Origin: JBAXXL01 sp037127915
GTDB lineage: Bacteria > Bacteroidota > Ignavibacteria > Kapaibacteriales > UBA2268
Direction: 5' to 3'
Assembly: GCA_037127915.1 (NCBI GenBank)
Contig: JBAXXL010000001.1
Location: forward strand, 1-64,000
DNA: 64,000 nt
Made by a program: the position numbers and the translations under genes. Under the pieces are notes generated by a model. The model saw only the letters and a program-made list of their open reading frames with translations, searched no databases and had not been told where the DNA came from. Positions 32,646 through 41,834 of this stretch are shown here, piece after piece (the stretch's first letter is position 1; each line of letters opens with the position of its first letter).

Positions 32646-33752
32646 CTAAATCTTCACAAACTTCTCAACCTTATTTCCAATCCTAACAAAATAAACCCCA
32701 GCCAACAAACCCGAAACATCAATCTTTTCTTGCCACTCTGTTTCCAATACTTTTAAGCCGAGAGTGGAGAAGATTTCGATTTTTCCAATTCCTTGGTTTG
32801 AGCTAATGGTTAAATAATCAGAAACCGGGTTTGGAGAAACTGATACAATCGGAGGCATTTGCTCATTTTTATTAATATCAGTTGATTGATCCCAACCTGC
32901 AAGACTTGCCCACAGCCACCAGGCAGAATATGCTTTCTGATTAGCGTTCAGCGGTTGCGAATGAGCAGAAGAACAATTATACCAATCAACATTTTCTATG
33001 TGACTATTTTGCCAATTGGTTGCCCAGTTACCGAGCAATTTCCCAGTAGCTGATTCGTAATAACTACAATCATCGCTTGCAAATTCATAGAATATACCGT
33101 CGGGGTCATAACTTTCAATATCAGCAAAATCATAGAGAATTTTACTATTATTGATGCAGAAATCCCGGATTGTTTTATTTGCGGCTTTGGTACGAGCGTC
33201 GTCTGAATGATACAAATGTCCTGTCATATAAACAAACTTAACTCCTGGATAATCTGTTTCCAGTTGAACCATTGGATTAATATATTCGCTCAATAATGTT
33301 CCAGCTACATATTTACTGGTGACTTGTCCGCACCATGACCAGATAATCACATTTACATCAGCATTAGTTCCTGTTCCTCTGCCTGTACCTGGGTCAGGTG
33401 TGCCAAGATATTTGCGCGTATTACTCACCCAGTCAGGATAATATCCGACATCACCTGCCATAGCATAATCATGTAAATCCAAAGCGCCGCCAGTACCACC
33501 ATTATTCCATGCATAAAGATTATTTGTATAACCTTTACCATTCATAAAAGTAACCAATGACGTCATACCGTTTGTTAACTGGCTTCCGTGAGAAGTATGC
33601 CCATAAGCGATATGGAGTTTCTGCTTTGCCGCAATTATAACCGACTCAGGAATTGGAGTTATTTTAGAACAAGTGTGATTAATAATACATGCTTGCGAAT
33701 AAGCTTGAAAAGAGCTTATTATTATAATGATAATAGTAATTAAAGTTTTCAT
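32646..33752 (-). CDS. Secreted protein of unknown enzyme-like family with T9SS CTD
   Basis: 368 residues from the ATG at 33752, behind TTGGAG; an upstream TTG is ignored. Signal peptide ends AYSQ. The body has IAYGHTSHGSQL, IIWSWCGQVTSKY, FVYMTGHLYHSDDA and YDFADIESYDPDGI. The spaced His/Ser/Asp motifs look like an extracellular hydrolase, possibly SGNH-like, but I cannot name the family. The CTD (VSVSPNPVSDYLTI ... VEKFVKI) is of the same KFVK-ending type as those of the 12695 and 48836 cargos but has no palindromes, so it serves as an empty-site comparison. The rest of 33753-34093 upstream holds no gene. Confidence 0.72.
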   Translation of the reverse strand: MKTLITIIIIIISSFQAYSQACIINHTCSKITPIPESVIIAAKQKLHIAYGHTSHGSQLTNGMTSLVTFMNGKGYTNNLYAWNNGGTGGALDLHDYAMAGDVGYYPDWVSNTRKYLGTPDPGTGRGTGTNADVNVIIWSWCGQVTSKYVAGTLLSEYINPMVQLETDYPGVKFVYMTGHLYHSDDARTKAANKTIRDFCINNSKILYDFADIESYDPDGIFYEFASDDCSYYESATGKLLGNWATNWQNSHIENVDWYNCSSAHSQPLNANQKAYSAWWLWASLAGWDQSTDINKNEQMPPIVSVSPNPVSDYLTISSNQGIGKIEIFSTLGLKVLETEWQEKIDVSGLLAGVYFVRIGNKVEKFVKI

Positions 33753-34034
33753 AAAATTCTCCAAAATTTATTAATAAAAATATTTCCAAACTATATATCC
33801 CCGAAAATCAAAAAAAACACTTTTTGATAAAAATAATTCCCTACACCATCACCACATTACTTGGGTCGTATGTTTGGTCGCTATTTTTTGCCCGAAACTA
33901 AAATGGTGTCCATAAAAAATACGGTTCTATTAATAGTCTATTAAAATTAGAAAAAATAATATCAAAAGAACAAATTTCATGCAATCAAATATACAAAAAG
34001 TTTTTAATAAACTACAAAAATATGACAGACTTCC

Positions 34035-34070
34035 AAAAAAAAAAAACCGAATCAATTCGATTCGGCTTTT
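34035..34070 (-). terminator. Terminator after the LytTR regulator gene (repeat family)
   Basis: CCGAATC (34047-34053) and GATTCGG (34059-34065) around AATTC, with a long A run giving the minus-strand T tail. Confidence 0.85.
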
Positions 34071-34093
34071 AATATTTATCACTAATTTCTCTT

Positions 34094-34816
34094 CTAATTA
34101 AGGAAATATTTATCTAAATATTCTTGAAATTTCTTTTTGTATTGTTCACTAATTGGAATATAAACATTAGAATCAAAAATAATTCGGTTTCTTTCAATGA
34201 TCGAAATTTTTGAAAGATTCACAATAAAAGACCTATGAACTCTCATAAAAACATCGCTTGGCAAATGTTCTTCAATTGATTTCAAACTCGTCATCGTCAT
34301 AATTGGTTTATCGTTAATTAAATGTATCTTGATATATTCGTGCATACTCTCAATATATTTAATATTAGAAAATTCAATTCGAATTATCTTATATTCAGAC
34401 TTGACAAATAAATGATCGCGAGTTGCTTTAATAATTTCTTGCGGTTGATTCTGAGTTAACGTAACAAGATTTAGTACTTTATTCGCCGCTTTTAAAAAAC
34501 TGTTATAGCTAATTGGTTTTAATAAATAATCCGCCGCATCAACTTCGAAACCTTCAACAGCATAGTCACTGTAGGCAGTCGTAAAAACGATGTTAGGTTT
34601 TTGAGCAAGCGATTTGACGAATTCCATACCACTCAAATCGGGCATATTTATATCTATAAACATCAATTGAACAGAATGGTTTTTCATTATTTCAAAAGCT
34701 TCAAATGCACTTTGACATTCTCCAACCAATTCTAAAAAAGGCGTTTTTTTAATATATGATGATATCTGCATCAGCGCTAATGGTTCATCGTCAATACATA
34801 TACATTTTATTTTCAT
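34094..34816 (-). CDS. LytTR-family response regulator
   Basis: 240 residues. Receiver domain (about 1-120) with acidic pocket DDEP (10-13), phosphoacceptor Asp in MFIDINMPDLSG, FTTAYSDYAVEGF and KPISY (Lys). The C-terminal LytTR DNA-binding domain runs from about 140 (LFVKSEYKIIRIEFSNIKYI ... MRVHRSFIVNLSKI). Its start overlaps the kinase stop by four bases, so the pair is translationally coupled. Probable target: the TonB receptor operon itself or nearby secretion genes. Confidence 0.92.
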   Translation of the reverse strand: MKIKCICIDDEPLALMQISSYIKKTPFLELVGECQSAFEAFEIMKNHSVQLMFIDINMPDLSGMEFVKSLAQKPNIVFTTAYSDYAVEGFEVDAADYLLKPISYNSFLKAANKVLNLVTLTQNQPQEIIKATRDHLFVKSEYKIIRIEFSNIKYIESMHEYIKIHLINDKPIMTMTSLKSIEEHLPSDVFMRVHRSFIVNLSKISIIERNRIIFDSNVYIPISEQYKKKFQEYLDKYFLN

Positions 34817-35871
34817 ATTTTTATCGTTAAATTTACAACAAATTCATTTTCTTTATCTGAAATCACTAAATCATAATCATCATCATATAGTAGTTTTAGA
34901 CTTTTCTTGATGTTTTCAAGACCAATACCTGCATATTCGTCAAATTTTGGTTTGATGCCGTTATGCTTGCTATTAGTTATAACACAGTTTAAAACTTCTT
35001 CTTGAATACTAAGTTCAAAACTAACAAAAGATTTTGTTTGATAGCTAATACCGTGTTTAAAAGCATTCTCAAGAAAAGTAATAAATAGCATTGGAGGGAT
35101 TCGAATATCCGGAATTTTGTCAGGTAAAGTAATTGATATTTCTACTTTGTTCGAAAACCTAAGCTTCATAAGTTCAATAAAACTATGTATAAATTCAATC
35201 TCTTTTTTTAGATTTATTTCGCTTTGAGCAGAATCGTATAATAAGTAACGCATTAGTGTTGATAAACGTATGATGGCATCCTTTGCATCTTCTGTATTAA
35301 TATCGATAAGAGCGTGGATATTATTAAGCGTATTCATAAAGAAATGAGGACTAACCTGATGTCTTAATAATGCTAAGTTCGTTTTGAGCTGCTCTTTTTC
35401 TATATCTTTCCTTAATTTTTCTTCACTCAGCCATTTTGTTATAAGTTTGGATGAAGTCCCGGCACCAACAATAAGAACGAGAATGATAATGTTATCAATA
35501 AAAATTACTTGAGGAGGTTTATTGAACTCAGGTCTAAGCTTCGATTCTTCGTGAGCCATTGTTTTCTGTGGGCTTGTATTGTAGAGAGTAGGAATAAAGC
35601 TAATTCCAACGCCAATAAAAATCACTATTGCTAAGTATAGAATATAACTTTTGTATTTCTTCAAAAACAATAGCTTTGGTACTAAGATATAAACATTTAT
35701 AAGGAACACAAAGAGAAATGGTATCAGATGCAGCAAATCAAGAAGAATTTTGTTCCAATCCTTCCCATCCACGCCTCTGTCAAATAGAAAAGGCACAGAT
35801 ATCACAATTAACCATATTAAAAGATATAGTAAAGATTCTATTTTCCGGGAATTGAGAGAGAACGATTTCAT
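34813..35871 (-). CDS. LytS-type sensor histidine kinase
   Basis: 352 residues with four membrane segments in the first half (about 12-150). Then a His_kinase domain with HQVSPHFFMNTLNNIHALID (phosphorylated His is the one before FFMN) and an ATPase region with FITFLENAFKHGIS and YAGIGLENIKKSL. This is the standard partner of LytTR regulators in Bacteroidota. It begins 3 nt after the TonB receptor stop, an arrangement that suggests sensing of transport or envelope state. Confidence 0.9.
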   Translation of the reverse strand: MKSFSLNSRKIESLLYLLIWLIVISVPFLFDRGVDGKDWNKILLDLLHLIPFLFVFLINVYILVPKLLFLKKYKSYILYLAIVIFIGVGISFIPTLYNTSPQKTMAHEESKLRPEFNKPPQVIFIDNIIILVLIVGAGTSSKLITKWLSEEKLRKDIEKEQLKTNLALLRHQVSPHFFMNTLNNIHALIDINTEDAKDAIIRLSTLMRYLLYDSAQSEINLKKEIEFIHSFIELMKLRFSNKVEISITLPDKIPDIRIPPMLFITFLENAFKHGISYQTKSFVSFELSIQEEVLNCVITNSKHNGIKPKFDEYAGIGLENIKKSLKLLYDDDYDLVISDKENEFVVNLTIKI

Positions 35872-35874
35872 ATA

Positions 35875-38232
35875 TTAAAATTGTAATTTATAAGTGAAGT
35901 TTGGGAAAAAACCAAGCTGGTATGTTGTACTTATTGACTTATTCCTATTATCATAGCTTTGTGAAAAGACGTTTTTATTATTCGTTATATTTTGGAGATC
36001 TAAAGCGAATGTATGAGTCAATTTTTTTGAATTACTATTAAGTGTATATCCAACTTTAAAATCCAAGCGAAAATAATTCGCATAAAAAGCCGAATATGAA
36101 TCGGTAGATAATTGTTCGTGACCTAATGAATTTGATGCTTCTACATCTATAGGAGTGTATGCCCTGCCTCCGGCATTGGTGCATTTTATATCCGACGAAA
36201 TTATGTTTTGTTTTTCGCTTCCAACTTTCCATTCTTTACCGAATAAAATATTATAGACATATCTTCCGTTAAAGGCTGTATTTCTTTCCACTCCGTCGCT
36301 TCCTTTGTATTTTGAACTATATATTGAAGATGAGAACAAACCGTAATATCCGTTGCTGAAAAATTTCTCAATGGTTAATTCTACCCCATAATTTGTTCCG
36401 GTACCGTTGTTTATAAGATTATCTTCTAAATCAGTTTTAAAACCTGCACCGGTGTTTAGCATAGAGTAACTACTTGAAAAAGTATTGACAGGAACGTTGT
36501 AAATAGACTGATAATACACTTCTGCTTTTAATCGCCAATCTTGGAATGGTTGTAAATCATATCCTAAAACAAAATGGTGACTTTTTGTAAAATCCAAATT
36601 CTTATTATTATAAACATAAGAACCATCCGGCAGTTGTGTTTGTAAAAAATACACGTTTATTGGTTGCATTTGCGAATGTAATCCGTATCCTAAATTTAGA
36701 CTACCTTTGCTATTTATATCAAATTTTAATCCAAAGCGAGGTTCTATCGAAAATGAATTATTTAGGAAAAACTGTTGAGCGTGTACACCGGCATTCAATG
36801 TTATTTTCTCACTGATGCTATATTTCGTATGGGCATATACTTGTGCCAAATTTGTGAAACTGTTGTAATCCCAAATTTGTCTCCAGTCATCTATAATTCT
36901 TTCTTTTGTTCTGTAATACAAATCTAATCCAATCAATTCGTCCTGAACACCTATTTTTACAAATAATCTTGGGTTTATTTTTGAATTGAAACTTGTTGAA
37001 AAATTATATCCGGTTTTTACAGTTGTGTTTTCTTGTCTTATGTAAGATCCGTTTGTTTGGCGGTCAAAATCATAATCGCTTTGGCCGGTTTTGGAATAAT
37101 TTAAACCAATAGTAGAACTGAAATACGATTTGTTATTCACTTGTTTGAAATGGTTTAAGCCGATAATACCAATTTTACTGCCCAAATCGTGTCCGCCTCC
37201 TTCGCTACCATATAAAGAACCCGAAGTTCCACCGGAAATATTTATGCTACTTGTTGCCAAAATGCCAAACAAAGTAAATTTGCCCAGTTTGGTGTTTCCG
37301 CTGTTTACATTGAAAGATAAATCTTGATAAGAAGGTGTGGCAGTAGTTCCAATATCAATCCCAAATGCCTGAGCAACACCAGCCAACGCATACCGATAAC
37401 CAATTAAATACGAAGAACCATTTGATTTGTTTATCGGTCCTTCGGTAGTTGCTTCTAAACCGGTTATTACGCCAACTTGCAAGGTAGTTTCACGTTTTTC
37501 TGAATTCCCGTTTCTGAAACCCAAATCGAATACACCTGCTGTTGCATTACCATATTCTGCAGGAAATGCTGACGTTAAAAAATCTGAACTTTTCAGCAAA
37601 TTAGTATTCAATGCACTAACAGCACCACCGGTAGTACCTACAGATGCAAAATGGTTCGGATTTGTAACATTCATTCCATTGATACGCCACAAAACACCTA
37701 CAGGCGAATTGCCGCGAATAACAATATCGTTTCTGGAATCATCGGGTGCGCTTACACCTGCAAAATTTGCGGCTAATCGCGCAGGATCGCTTCGCCCGCC
37801 AGCATAGCGATTAACCTCTTCCGTTGAAAATGTGCGCGAACTTGTCGTGGCTAAGTCATTTATTGTTTTGTCCTTTTCATTTGCGAAAACGACTATCTCA
37901 TTTCCGAGGGTAAAAGACTCTTCCAAAGCTATATCGAGTATAGTTTCTTTTCCGGAGGTTACAACAACATTTGGAACAACCACTGTTTCGTAACCTACAT
38001 AAGAAATACTAAGTTCATATCTGTCAGGAGAAACATCAGAAATTACATAATTCCCATTATTATTTGTTATTGCACCCTTCTTATCTTGTTTATTTAGTAT
38101 TTGAACAGTAGCTCCAATTAAATAAGTTTGTGAGAGTTTATCAGTAACTACACCTCTAATATTTTGCTTATTATTTTGAGCAAAAGAAAATTGGCTAATT
38201 AGAATTGAAATTATAAAAAGGTATTTTTTCAT
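35875..38232 (-). CDS. TonB-dependent outer-membrane receptor
   Basis: 785 residues. Signal peptide (ends SFAQ, about 18), carboxypeptidase-like regulatory domain (about 24-110, GATVQILNKQDKKGAITNNN, YELSISYVGYETVVV), plug domain (about 125-235, SRNDIVIRGNSPVGVLWRIN, PAEYGNATAGVFDL) and a beta barrel ending in Phe (YKLQF). No SusD-like lipoprotein gene adjoins, so it is more likely a siderophore, cofactor or peptide receptor than a polysaccharide one. Operon with the LytS and LytTR genes, consistent with regulated expression. Confidence 0.9.
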   Translation of the reverse strand: MKKYLFIISILISQFSFAQNNKQNIRGVVTDKLSQTYLIGATVQILNKQDKKGAITNNNGNYVISDVSPDRYELSISYVGYETVVVPNVVVTSGKETILDIALEESFTLGNEIVVFANEKDKTINDLATTSSRTFSTEEVNRYAGGRSDPARLAANFAGVSAPDDSRNDIVIRGNSPVGVLWRINGMNVTNPNHFASVGTTGGAVSALNTNLLKSSDFLTSAFPAEYGNATAGVFDLGFRNGNSEKRETTLQVGVITGLEATTEGPINKSNGSSYLIGYRYALAGVAQAFGIDIGTTATPSYQDLSFNVNSGNTKLGKFTLFGILATSSINISGGTSGSLYGSEGGGHDLGSKIGIIGLNHFKQVNNKSYFSSTIGLNYSKTGQSDYDFDRQTNGSYIRQENTTVKTGYNFSTSFNSKINPRLFVKIGVQDELIGLDLYYRTKERIIDDWRQIWDYNSFTNLAQVYAHTKYSISEKITLNAGVHAQQFFLNNSFSIEPRFGLKFDINSKGSLNLGYGLHSQMQPINVYFLQTQLPDGSYVYNNKNLDFTKSHHFVLGYDLQPFQDWRLKAEVYYQSIYNVPVNTFSSSYSMLNTGAGFKTDLEDNLINNGTGTNYGVELTIEKFFSNGYYGLFSSSIYSSKYKGSDGVERNTAFNGRYVYNILFGKEWKVGSEKQNIISSDIKCTNAGGRAYTPIDVEASNSLGHEQLSTDSYSAFYANYFRLDFKVGYTLNSNSKKLTHTFALDLQNITNNKNVFSQSYDNRNKSISTTYQLGFFPNFTYKLQF

Positions 38233-38306
38233 TTGTGAATTTTAGTATATTGTTAAACAAAGGCAGGTTTTGCAGACTATGTCGTATTTTTATGTATGTT
38301 TTATCT

Positions 38307-39557
38307 TTATTTTATTGTTCTTACTAACCGCACATAATTTAGTACCCGTTCCTCACCTTCACCGGTTCCTACTATCTTCTTGTCGAAACGCACTGCACCT
38401 GCACCATGAAGGTCTTCGCCACCTCCATTTTCTGCCAATCCGAAAGCCACATACCAAGCAGAAGCATAAGCACCATTTGGGTTTGGCTTTGCCGATGTAC
38501 ATGTCCAATAGTAAGGATAGTCTGCCTTTCCACCATCATTTTTAATAGCGGTACAACTGAACATTGAGTTTATTGCCGGACCTACATTTGCAGAATTTGT
38601 TGCGTACGGCGAACGTGTGTAATCGACCAAACTTTGAAGTTCTTTTGTGTTCGGTAAACGCCAATCGTTGTGACCAAGATAATTTGCGTTATTTTGTGTT
38701 TGAGCATAAGCCAGTGCGTGTTCCCAATCCATTCCCGAACCGTTGTCGGTTTGTTGCCACATTAAGCCGGTAGCCAAATCAGAAATGGTTCCGTCATTAT
38801 TGTTTTGGAATAAATTGACGCCATACGAAAGATTGCCCCGCACACATCGGACAAAATGCTTTGGTCCTACGCTGATACTATACGCTTTAATATGTCCGGT
38901 GCCAAAATTTACACCAAATGCAAGTTCTGCTCCAGGCGTATCGTTGCTTATATTACCCATTACTCCGGAATATTTGTCGCTGCTCCAGAATATTGCGTGG
39001 CTGAGATCCTGCTCGCTGCCATAAGTGATGGTGAAAAATTGGGTGTCAATCCAAGGCCAGCCAGTACTTCCATTCCACAACGAATAAAGTTCCTTGATGG
39101 TAGGCACGCGCCAATCGTTGTATCCGCCGTAGTTTTGTTTATTCAGATTGTCAACCACAGTTTGGGTTGAAGCCCAATAATAAATGCCACTGTCATAGCT
39201 TTTCTGCCACGTTAAACCGGTAACTTCGTCATTAACGGTTAGTCCATCACTGCTATTAGTGTAAATAGGGTTTGTGTGTGTAAACTGGGCATCTTGTCCA
39301 TAAAATGCCGCGCCGGTTGTAGGAGCAGCGATACTGTTGCCGGTGCCGTCCCAGCATCCGGTTTGACTTGTGCCTACAATCGGATAACAACCGGTGTATG
39401 CGGCTTCACGAGGAACAATCTTCAAATCACCATTATTGTTGGTTGAAGTCGGATTTTCGTTGCAAGCGAATATTAACAATAGTAAAGCTAAAAATACAAA
39501 TGCATTAGCTGTGTTTTTGGGTTTGCTGTTTCTCTTCATATAACTTTTATTTAACAT
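38307..39557 (-). CDS. DUF1566 lipoprotein
   Basis: 416 residues. The ATG at 39557 follows AGGAG. The signal ends LLIFAC with lipidated Cys at about 31. Two DUF1566 modules follow, each with TVNDEVTGLTWQKS / TISDLATGLMWQQT and DWRVPTIKEL / DWRLPNTKEL. It ends in LNYVRLVRTIK without a T9SS domain, so it is anchored by lipid instead. It follows the 39569 gene by 11 nt and shares its domain plan, so the pair may supply soluble and anchored forms of one surface activity, possibly carbohydrate or adhesin-type binding. Confidence 0.83.
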   Translation of the reverse strand: MLNKSYMKRNSKPKNTANAFVFLALLLLIFACNENPTSTNNNGDLKIVPREAAYTGCYPIVGTSQTGCWDGTGNSIAAPTTGAAFYGQDAQFTHTNPIYTNSSDGLTVNDEVTGLTWQKSYDSGIYYWASTQTVVDNLNKQNYGGYNDWRVPTIKELYSLWNGSTGWPWIDTQFFTITYGSEQDLSHAIFWSSDKYSGVMGNISNDTPGAELAFGVNFGTGHIKAYSISVGPKHFVRCVRGNLSYGVNLFQNNNDGTISDLATGLMWQQTDNGSGMDWEHALAYAQTQNNANYLGHNDWRLPNTKELQSLVDYTRSPYATNSANVGPAINSMFSCTAIKNDGGKADYPYYWTCTSAKPNPNGAYASAWYVAFGLAENGGGEDLHGAGAVRFDKKIVGTGEGEERVLNYVRLVRTIK

Positions 39558-39568
39558 AAGTTCTCCTA

Positions 39569-41110
39569 TTATTTATTTATAATCATAGATTTTGTTTCAG
39601 ATATATTCCCTGCATTAAGTCTATAGAAATAAGCTCCATTATTTAAATTCAATACCTCGGCATCCATTTGAACTGAATATTCTCCAGCATCTTGATATTG
39701 ATTCACTAAATTGGTAATTTTATTTCCAAGTGCATCAAATAGCATAATAGAAACAGTTCCAGGATTGGTAACATTATATTTGATTGTAGTAATATCTCTG
39801 AACGGATTTGGATAATTTTGCTCGAGATTTAAATCCGATTGAGGTGTTGGACTATCGTTTATGCCGGTTGGGTTTAAATTACGTACTAATCGAACATAAT
39901 TAAAAATTCTTATTACATCGCCTTGCGGTCCGCGGCCGGTTGGAAAATCAGCCGGATTTCCTGCTTTTGGGTCGCTTCTTTGGGCTCCGGCGCCGTGGAC
40001 ATCTGTCAGATTTTTAATACCGGAATTTGGAGGGAATTCCATAAAGCCAAATGCCTGACCAAAGCAAACGTACATAGCCGCCGCACCCTCACCGCTAGCA
40101 CTTGCGTGAGTAGTGGAAGACCAATAAAACGGATAGTTTGATTTTCCACCTTCAACTGTAATTTTCTTGCAATAAAAGAATGTATCAATTGCCGCAGAAT
40201 TTGAAGTCGTTGGAGATTTTGTATAATCTAAAATACTTTGCAATTCTTTGACATTCGGCAATCTCCAGTCATTATACCCCAAATATGAAGATGCATTTTT
40301 TTCTTGAACCCAAGCGAGTGCTGATTGCCAGTTCATACCGGAATCGCTATCTGCTTTTGTCCACATTAAATCTGTTGCTCTATCTGTTATTGTTCCATTT
40401 TTATTATCTACAAAATCATTTATACCATAATTTTTAGGACCACGAACGTATTTTACATAATATTTCATTTGCTGACCATTTGGGCCGGAAAGTCCATAAC
40501 CTTTTATTCTGCCATCTGCAAAATTAACTCCAAACATAGCAGTCATAGTTTCAAATACTTTCCCAATATAAATTGTTGATGTAGCATATTGAGCATCAAT
40601 TTGTCTCTCTCCGTTTGCTTCATCGCCATATCCAAAAGGAAAATACAAAGTATCAATAAATGGAATTGTTTCTATCGAAGTTGGCCCGCTTGGATCAGTT
40701 CCATTTGCAATAAATAAAGAATATAATTCCTTAATTGTTGGTAATCGCCAATCTGCATAGCCGGCTAATCTGAATGTATCCGCAGCAGAAACAGCATTAT
40801 CAAATGTTTTTTTATCAAAACTATTTATAATTCCATCATTGTTAAAATCCGGTGTTTTTTGCCACATCAATCTTGTTATATTATCAGTGATGGTTCCATC
40901 GCCATTATCTTTATAAGAAGGTATATTTCCCGGGTACATCGCATCTTGTCCGTAAAATGCACTACCTGAAGTTGGTGCGGGTATATCGGTTGTATTGTTA
41001 TAATATTTTGTCTGACCTGTTCCGACAATTGGATAAGGTAATTGTTGACTTTGCACAATTGTACTAATACATGTTGCCATTACAATTATACTAATAAGGA
41101 ACTTTTTCAT
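39569..41110 (-). CDS. Secreted DUF1566 protein with T9SS CTD
   Basis: 513 residues from the ATG at 41110, which opens the signal peptide MKKFLISIIVMATCISTI; the upstream ATG at 41170 adds 20 residues and is less likely. Two DUF1566 modules: TITDNITRLMWQKT with DWRLPTIKELYSL, and TITDRATDLMWTKA with DWRLPNVKELQSI. FDNDG-type acidic sequence (DFNNDGIINSFDKK) resembles a calcium loop. The T9SS CTD starts QNYPNPFRDITTIKY and ends SMIINK. First gene of a two-gene unit with the lipoprotein at 38307. Confidence 0.85.
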   Translation of the reverse strand: MKKFLISIIVMATCISTIVQSQQLPYPIVGTGQTKYYNNTTDIPAPTSGSAFYGQDAMYPGNIPSYKDNGDGTITDNITRLMWQKTPDFNNDGIINSFDKKTFDNAVSAADTFRLAGYADWRLPTIKELYSLFIANGTDPSGPTSIETIPFIDTLYFPFGYGDEANGERQIDAQYATSTIYIGKVFETMTAMFGVNFADGRIKGYGLSGPNGQQMKYYVKYVRGPKNYGINDFVDNKNGTITDRATDLMWTKADSDSGMNWQSALAWVQEKNASSYLGYNDWRLPNVKELQSILDYTKSPTTSNSAAIDTFFYCKKITVEGGKSNYPFYWSSTTHASASGEGAAAMYVCFGQAFGFMEFPPNSGIKNLTDVHGAGAQRSDPKAGNPADFPTGRGPQGDVIRIFNYVRLVRNLNPTGINDSPTPQSDLNLEQNYPNPFRDITTIKYNVTNPGTVSIMLFDALGNKITNLVNQYQDAGEYSVQMDAEVLNLNNGAYFYRLNAGNISETKSMIINK

Positions 41111-41264
41111 TTTATTACTCAAATTTTGTTTATAATTTTTAATCAAAATTAAAACAAATTGTAATATCAAGAAAATTCATTCACTATTAAGGCTAAAACA
41201 ATCACTATAAACAGGATATTTATCACCGAAATGTCTAAAGTTCAAAATTTGTATTTTATGAAAC

Positions 41265-41303
41265 CCAAAAAAAAAGCCGAATCAATCCGATTCGGCTTTT
41301 TAA
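41265..41303 (-). terminator. Terminator after secG (repeat family)
   Basis: GCCGAATC (41276-41283) and GATTCGGC (41289-41296) with AATCC between and A/T runs outside. Confidence 0.85.
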
Positions 41304-41329
41304 TAATAATTTCTTTATCTCTGGGAAAA

Positions 41330-41719
41330 TTATTTTTTCGCAGGTTGTGGTGCTTGCTGAGCAGGTGCCGCTTGTTGTGGCTGTTGTTGTTGTGGTTGCG
41401 CTTGTTGTACCGGAGGCATAACAGGATTGCGTTGTGTTGGTACGCTTGTACCTTCTACAACCGGTTTAGCAACAACTTCTTGGCTTCTGTCCAATCCAAC
41501 TTTGTTTACTAAGATTGACAATACAACTATTGCTATTGCAAGACCTACAGTGATTTTATGCAATTTTTCCATACCGCCGCGGGCACCGAATACACTTGTA
41601 AATTGACCGCCTATGCCGCCTAATGTTGAGATCATATCGCCTTTGCTCGGTTGTAGTAAAACTACTATCATTAAAACTGCTGAAAGCACGAACAATAATA
41701 CCATAAATAATGTGTACAT
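41330..41719 (-). CDS. secG: Preprotein translocase subunit SecG
   Basis: 129 residues. Two membrane segments (about 2-22 and 56-74) and the SecG hallmark VVLLQPSKGDMIS followed by the Gly-rich loop LGGIGGQFTSVFGARGG. The C-terminal tail is a Gln/Pro/Ala-rich low-complexity stretch of about 40 residues, common in this group's SecG. It accelerates SecYEG-mediated export, the first step for every T9SS cargo here. Divergent from the LptF/LptG-like gene. Confidence 0.93.
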   Translation of the reverse strand: MYTLFMVLLFVLSAVLMIVVLLQPSKGDMISTLGGIGGQFTSVFGARGGMEKLHKITVGLAIAIVVLSILVNKVGLDRSQEVVAKPVVEGTSVPTQRNPVMPPVQQAQPQQQQPQQAAPAQQAPQPAKK

Positions 41720-41805
41720 TTCAATTCCTATATATTTTTTTATTAATGTCTATTTCACGAACTTCAAAAATAATGACTTTTTTTTAAATAACAAGTTTTT
41801 TTTTG

Positions 41806-41813
41806 TAATTTTG
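41806..41813 (+). promoter_or_regulatory. Putative -7 element before the LptF/LptG-like gene
   Basis: TAATTTTG lies 21 nt before the start at 41835. Confidence 0.4.
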
Positions 41814-41834
41814 TGTATATTAATATGTAAATAG

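Noticed and set aside
37427..37807. 126-codon frame antisense to the TonB receptor
   Set aside because: It lies in the conserved plug region of the receptor and has no start context.
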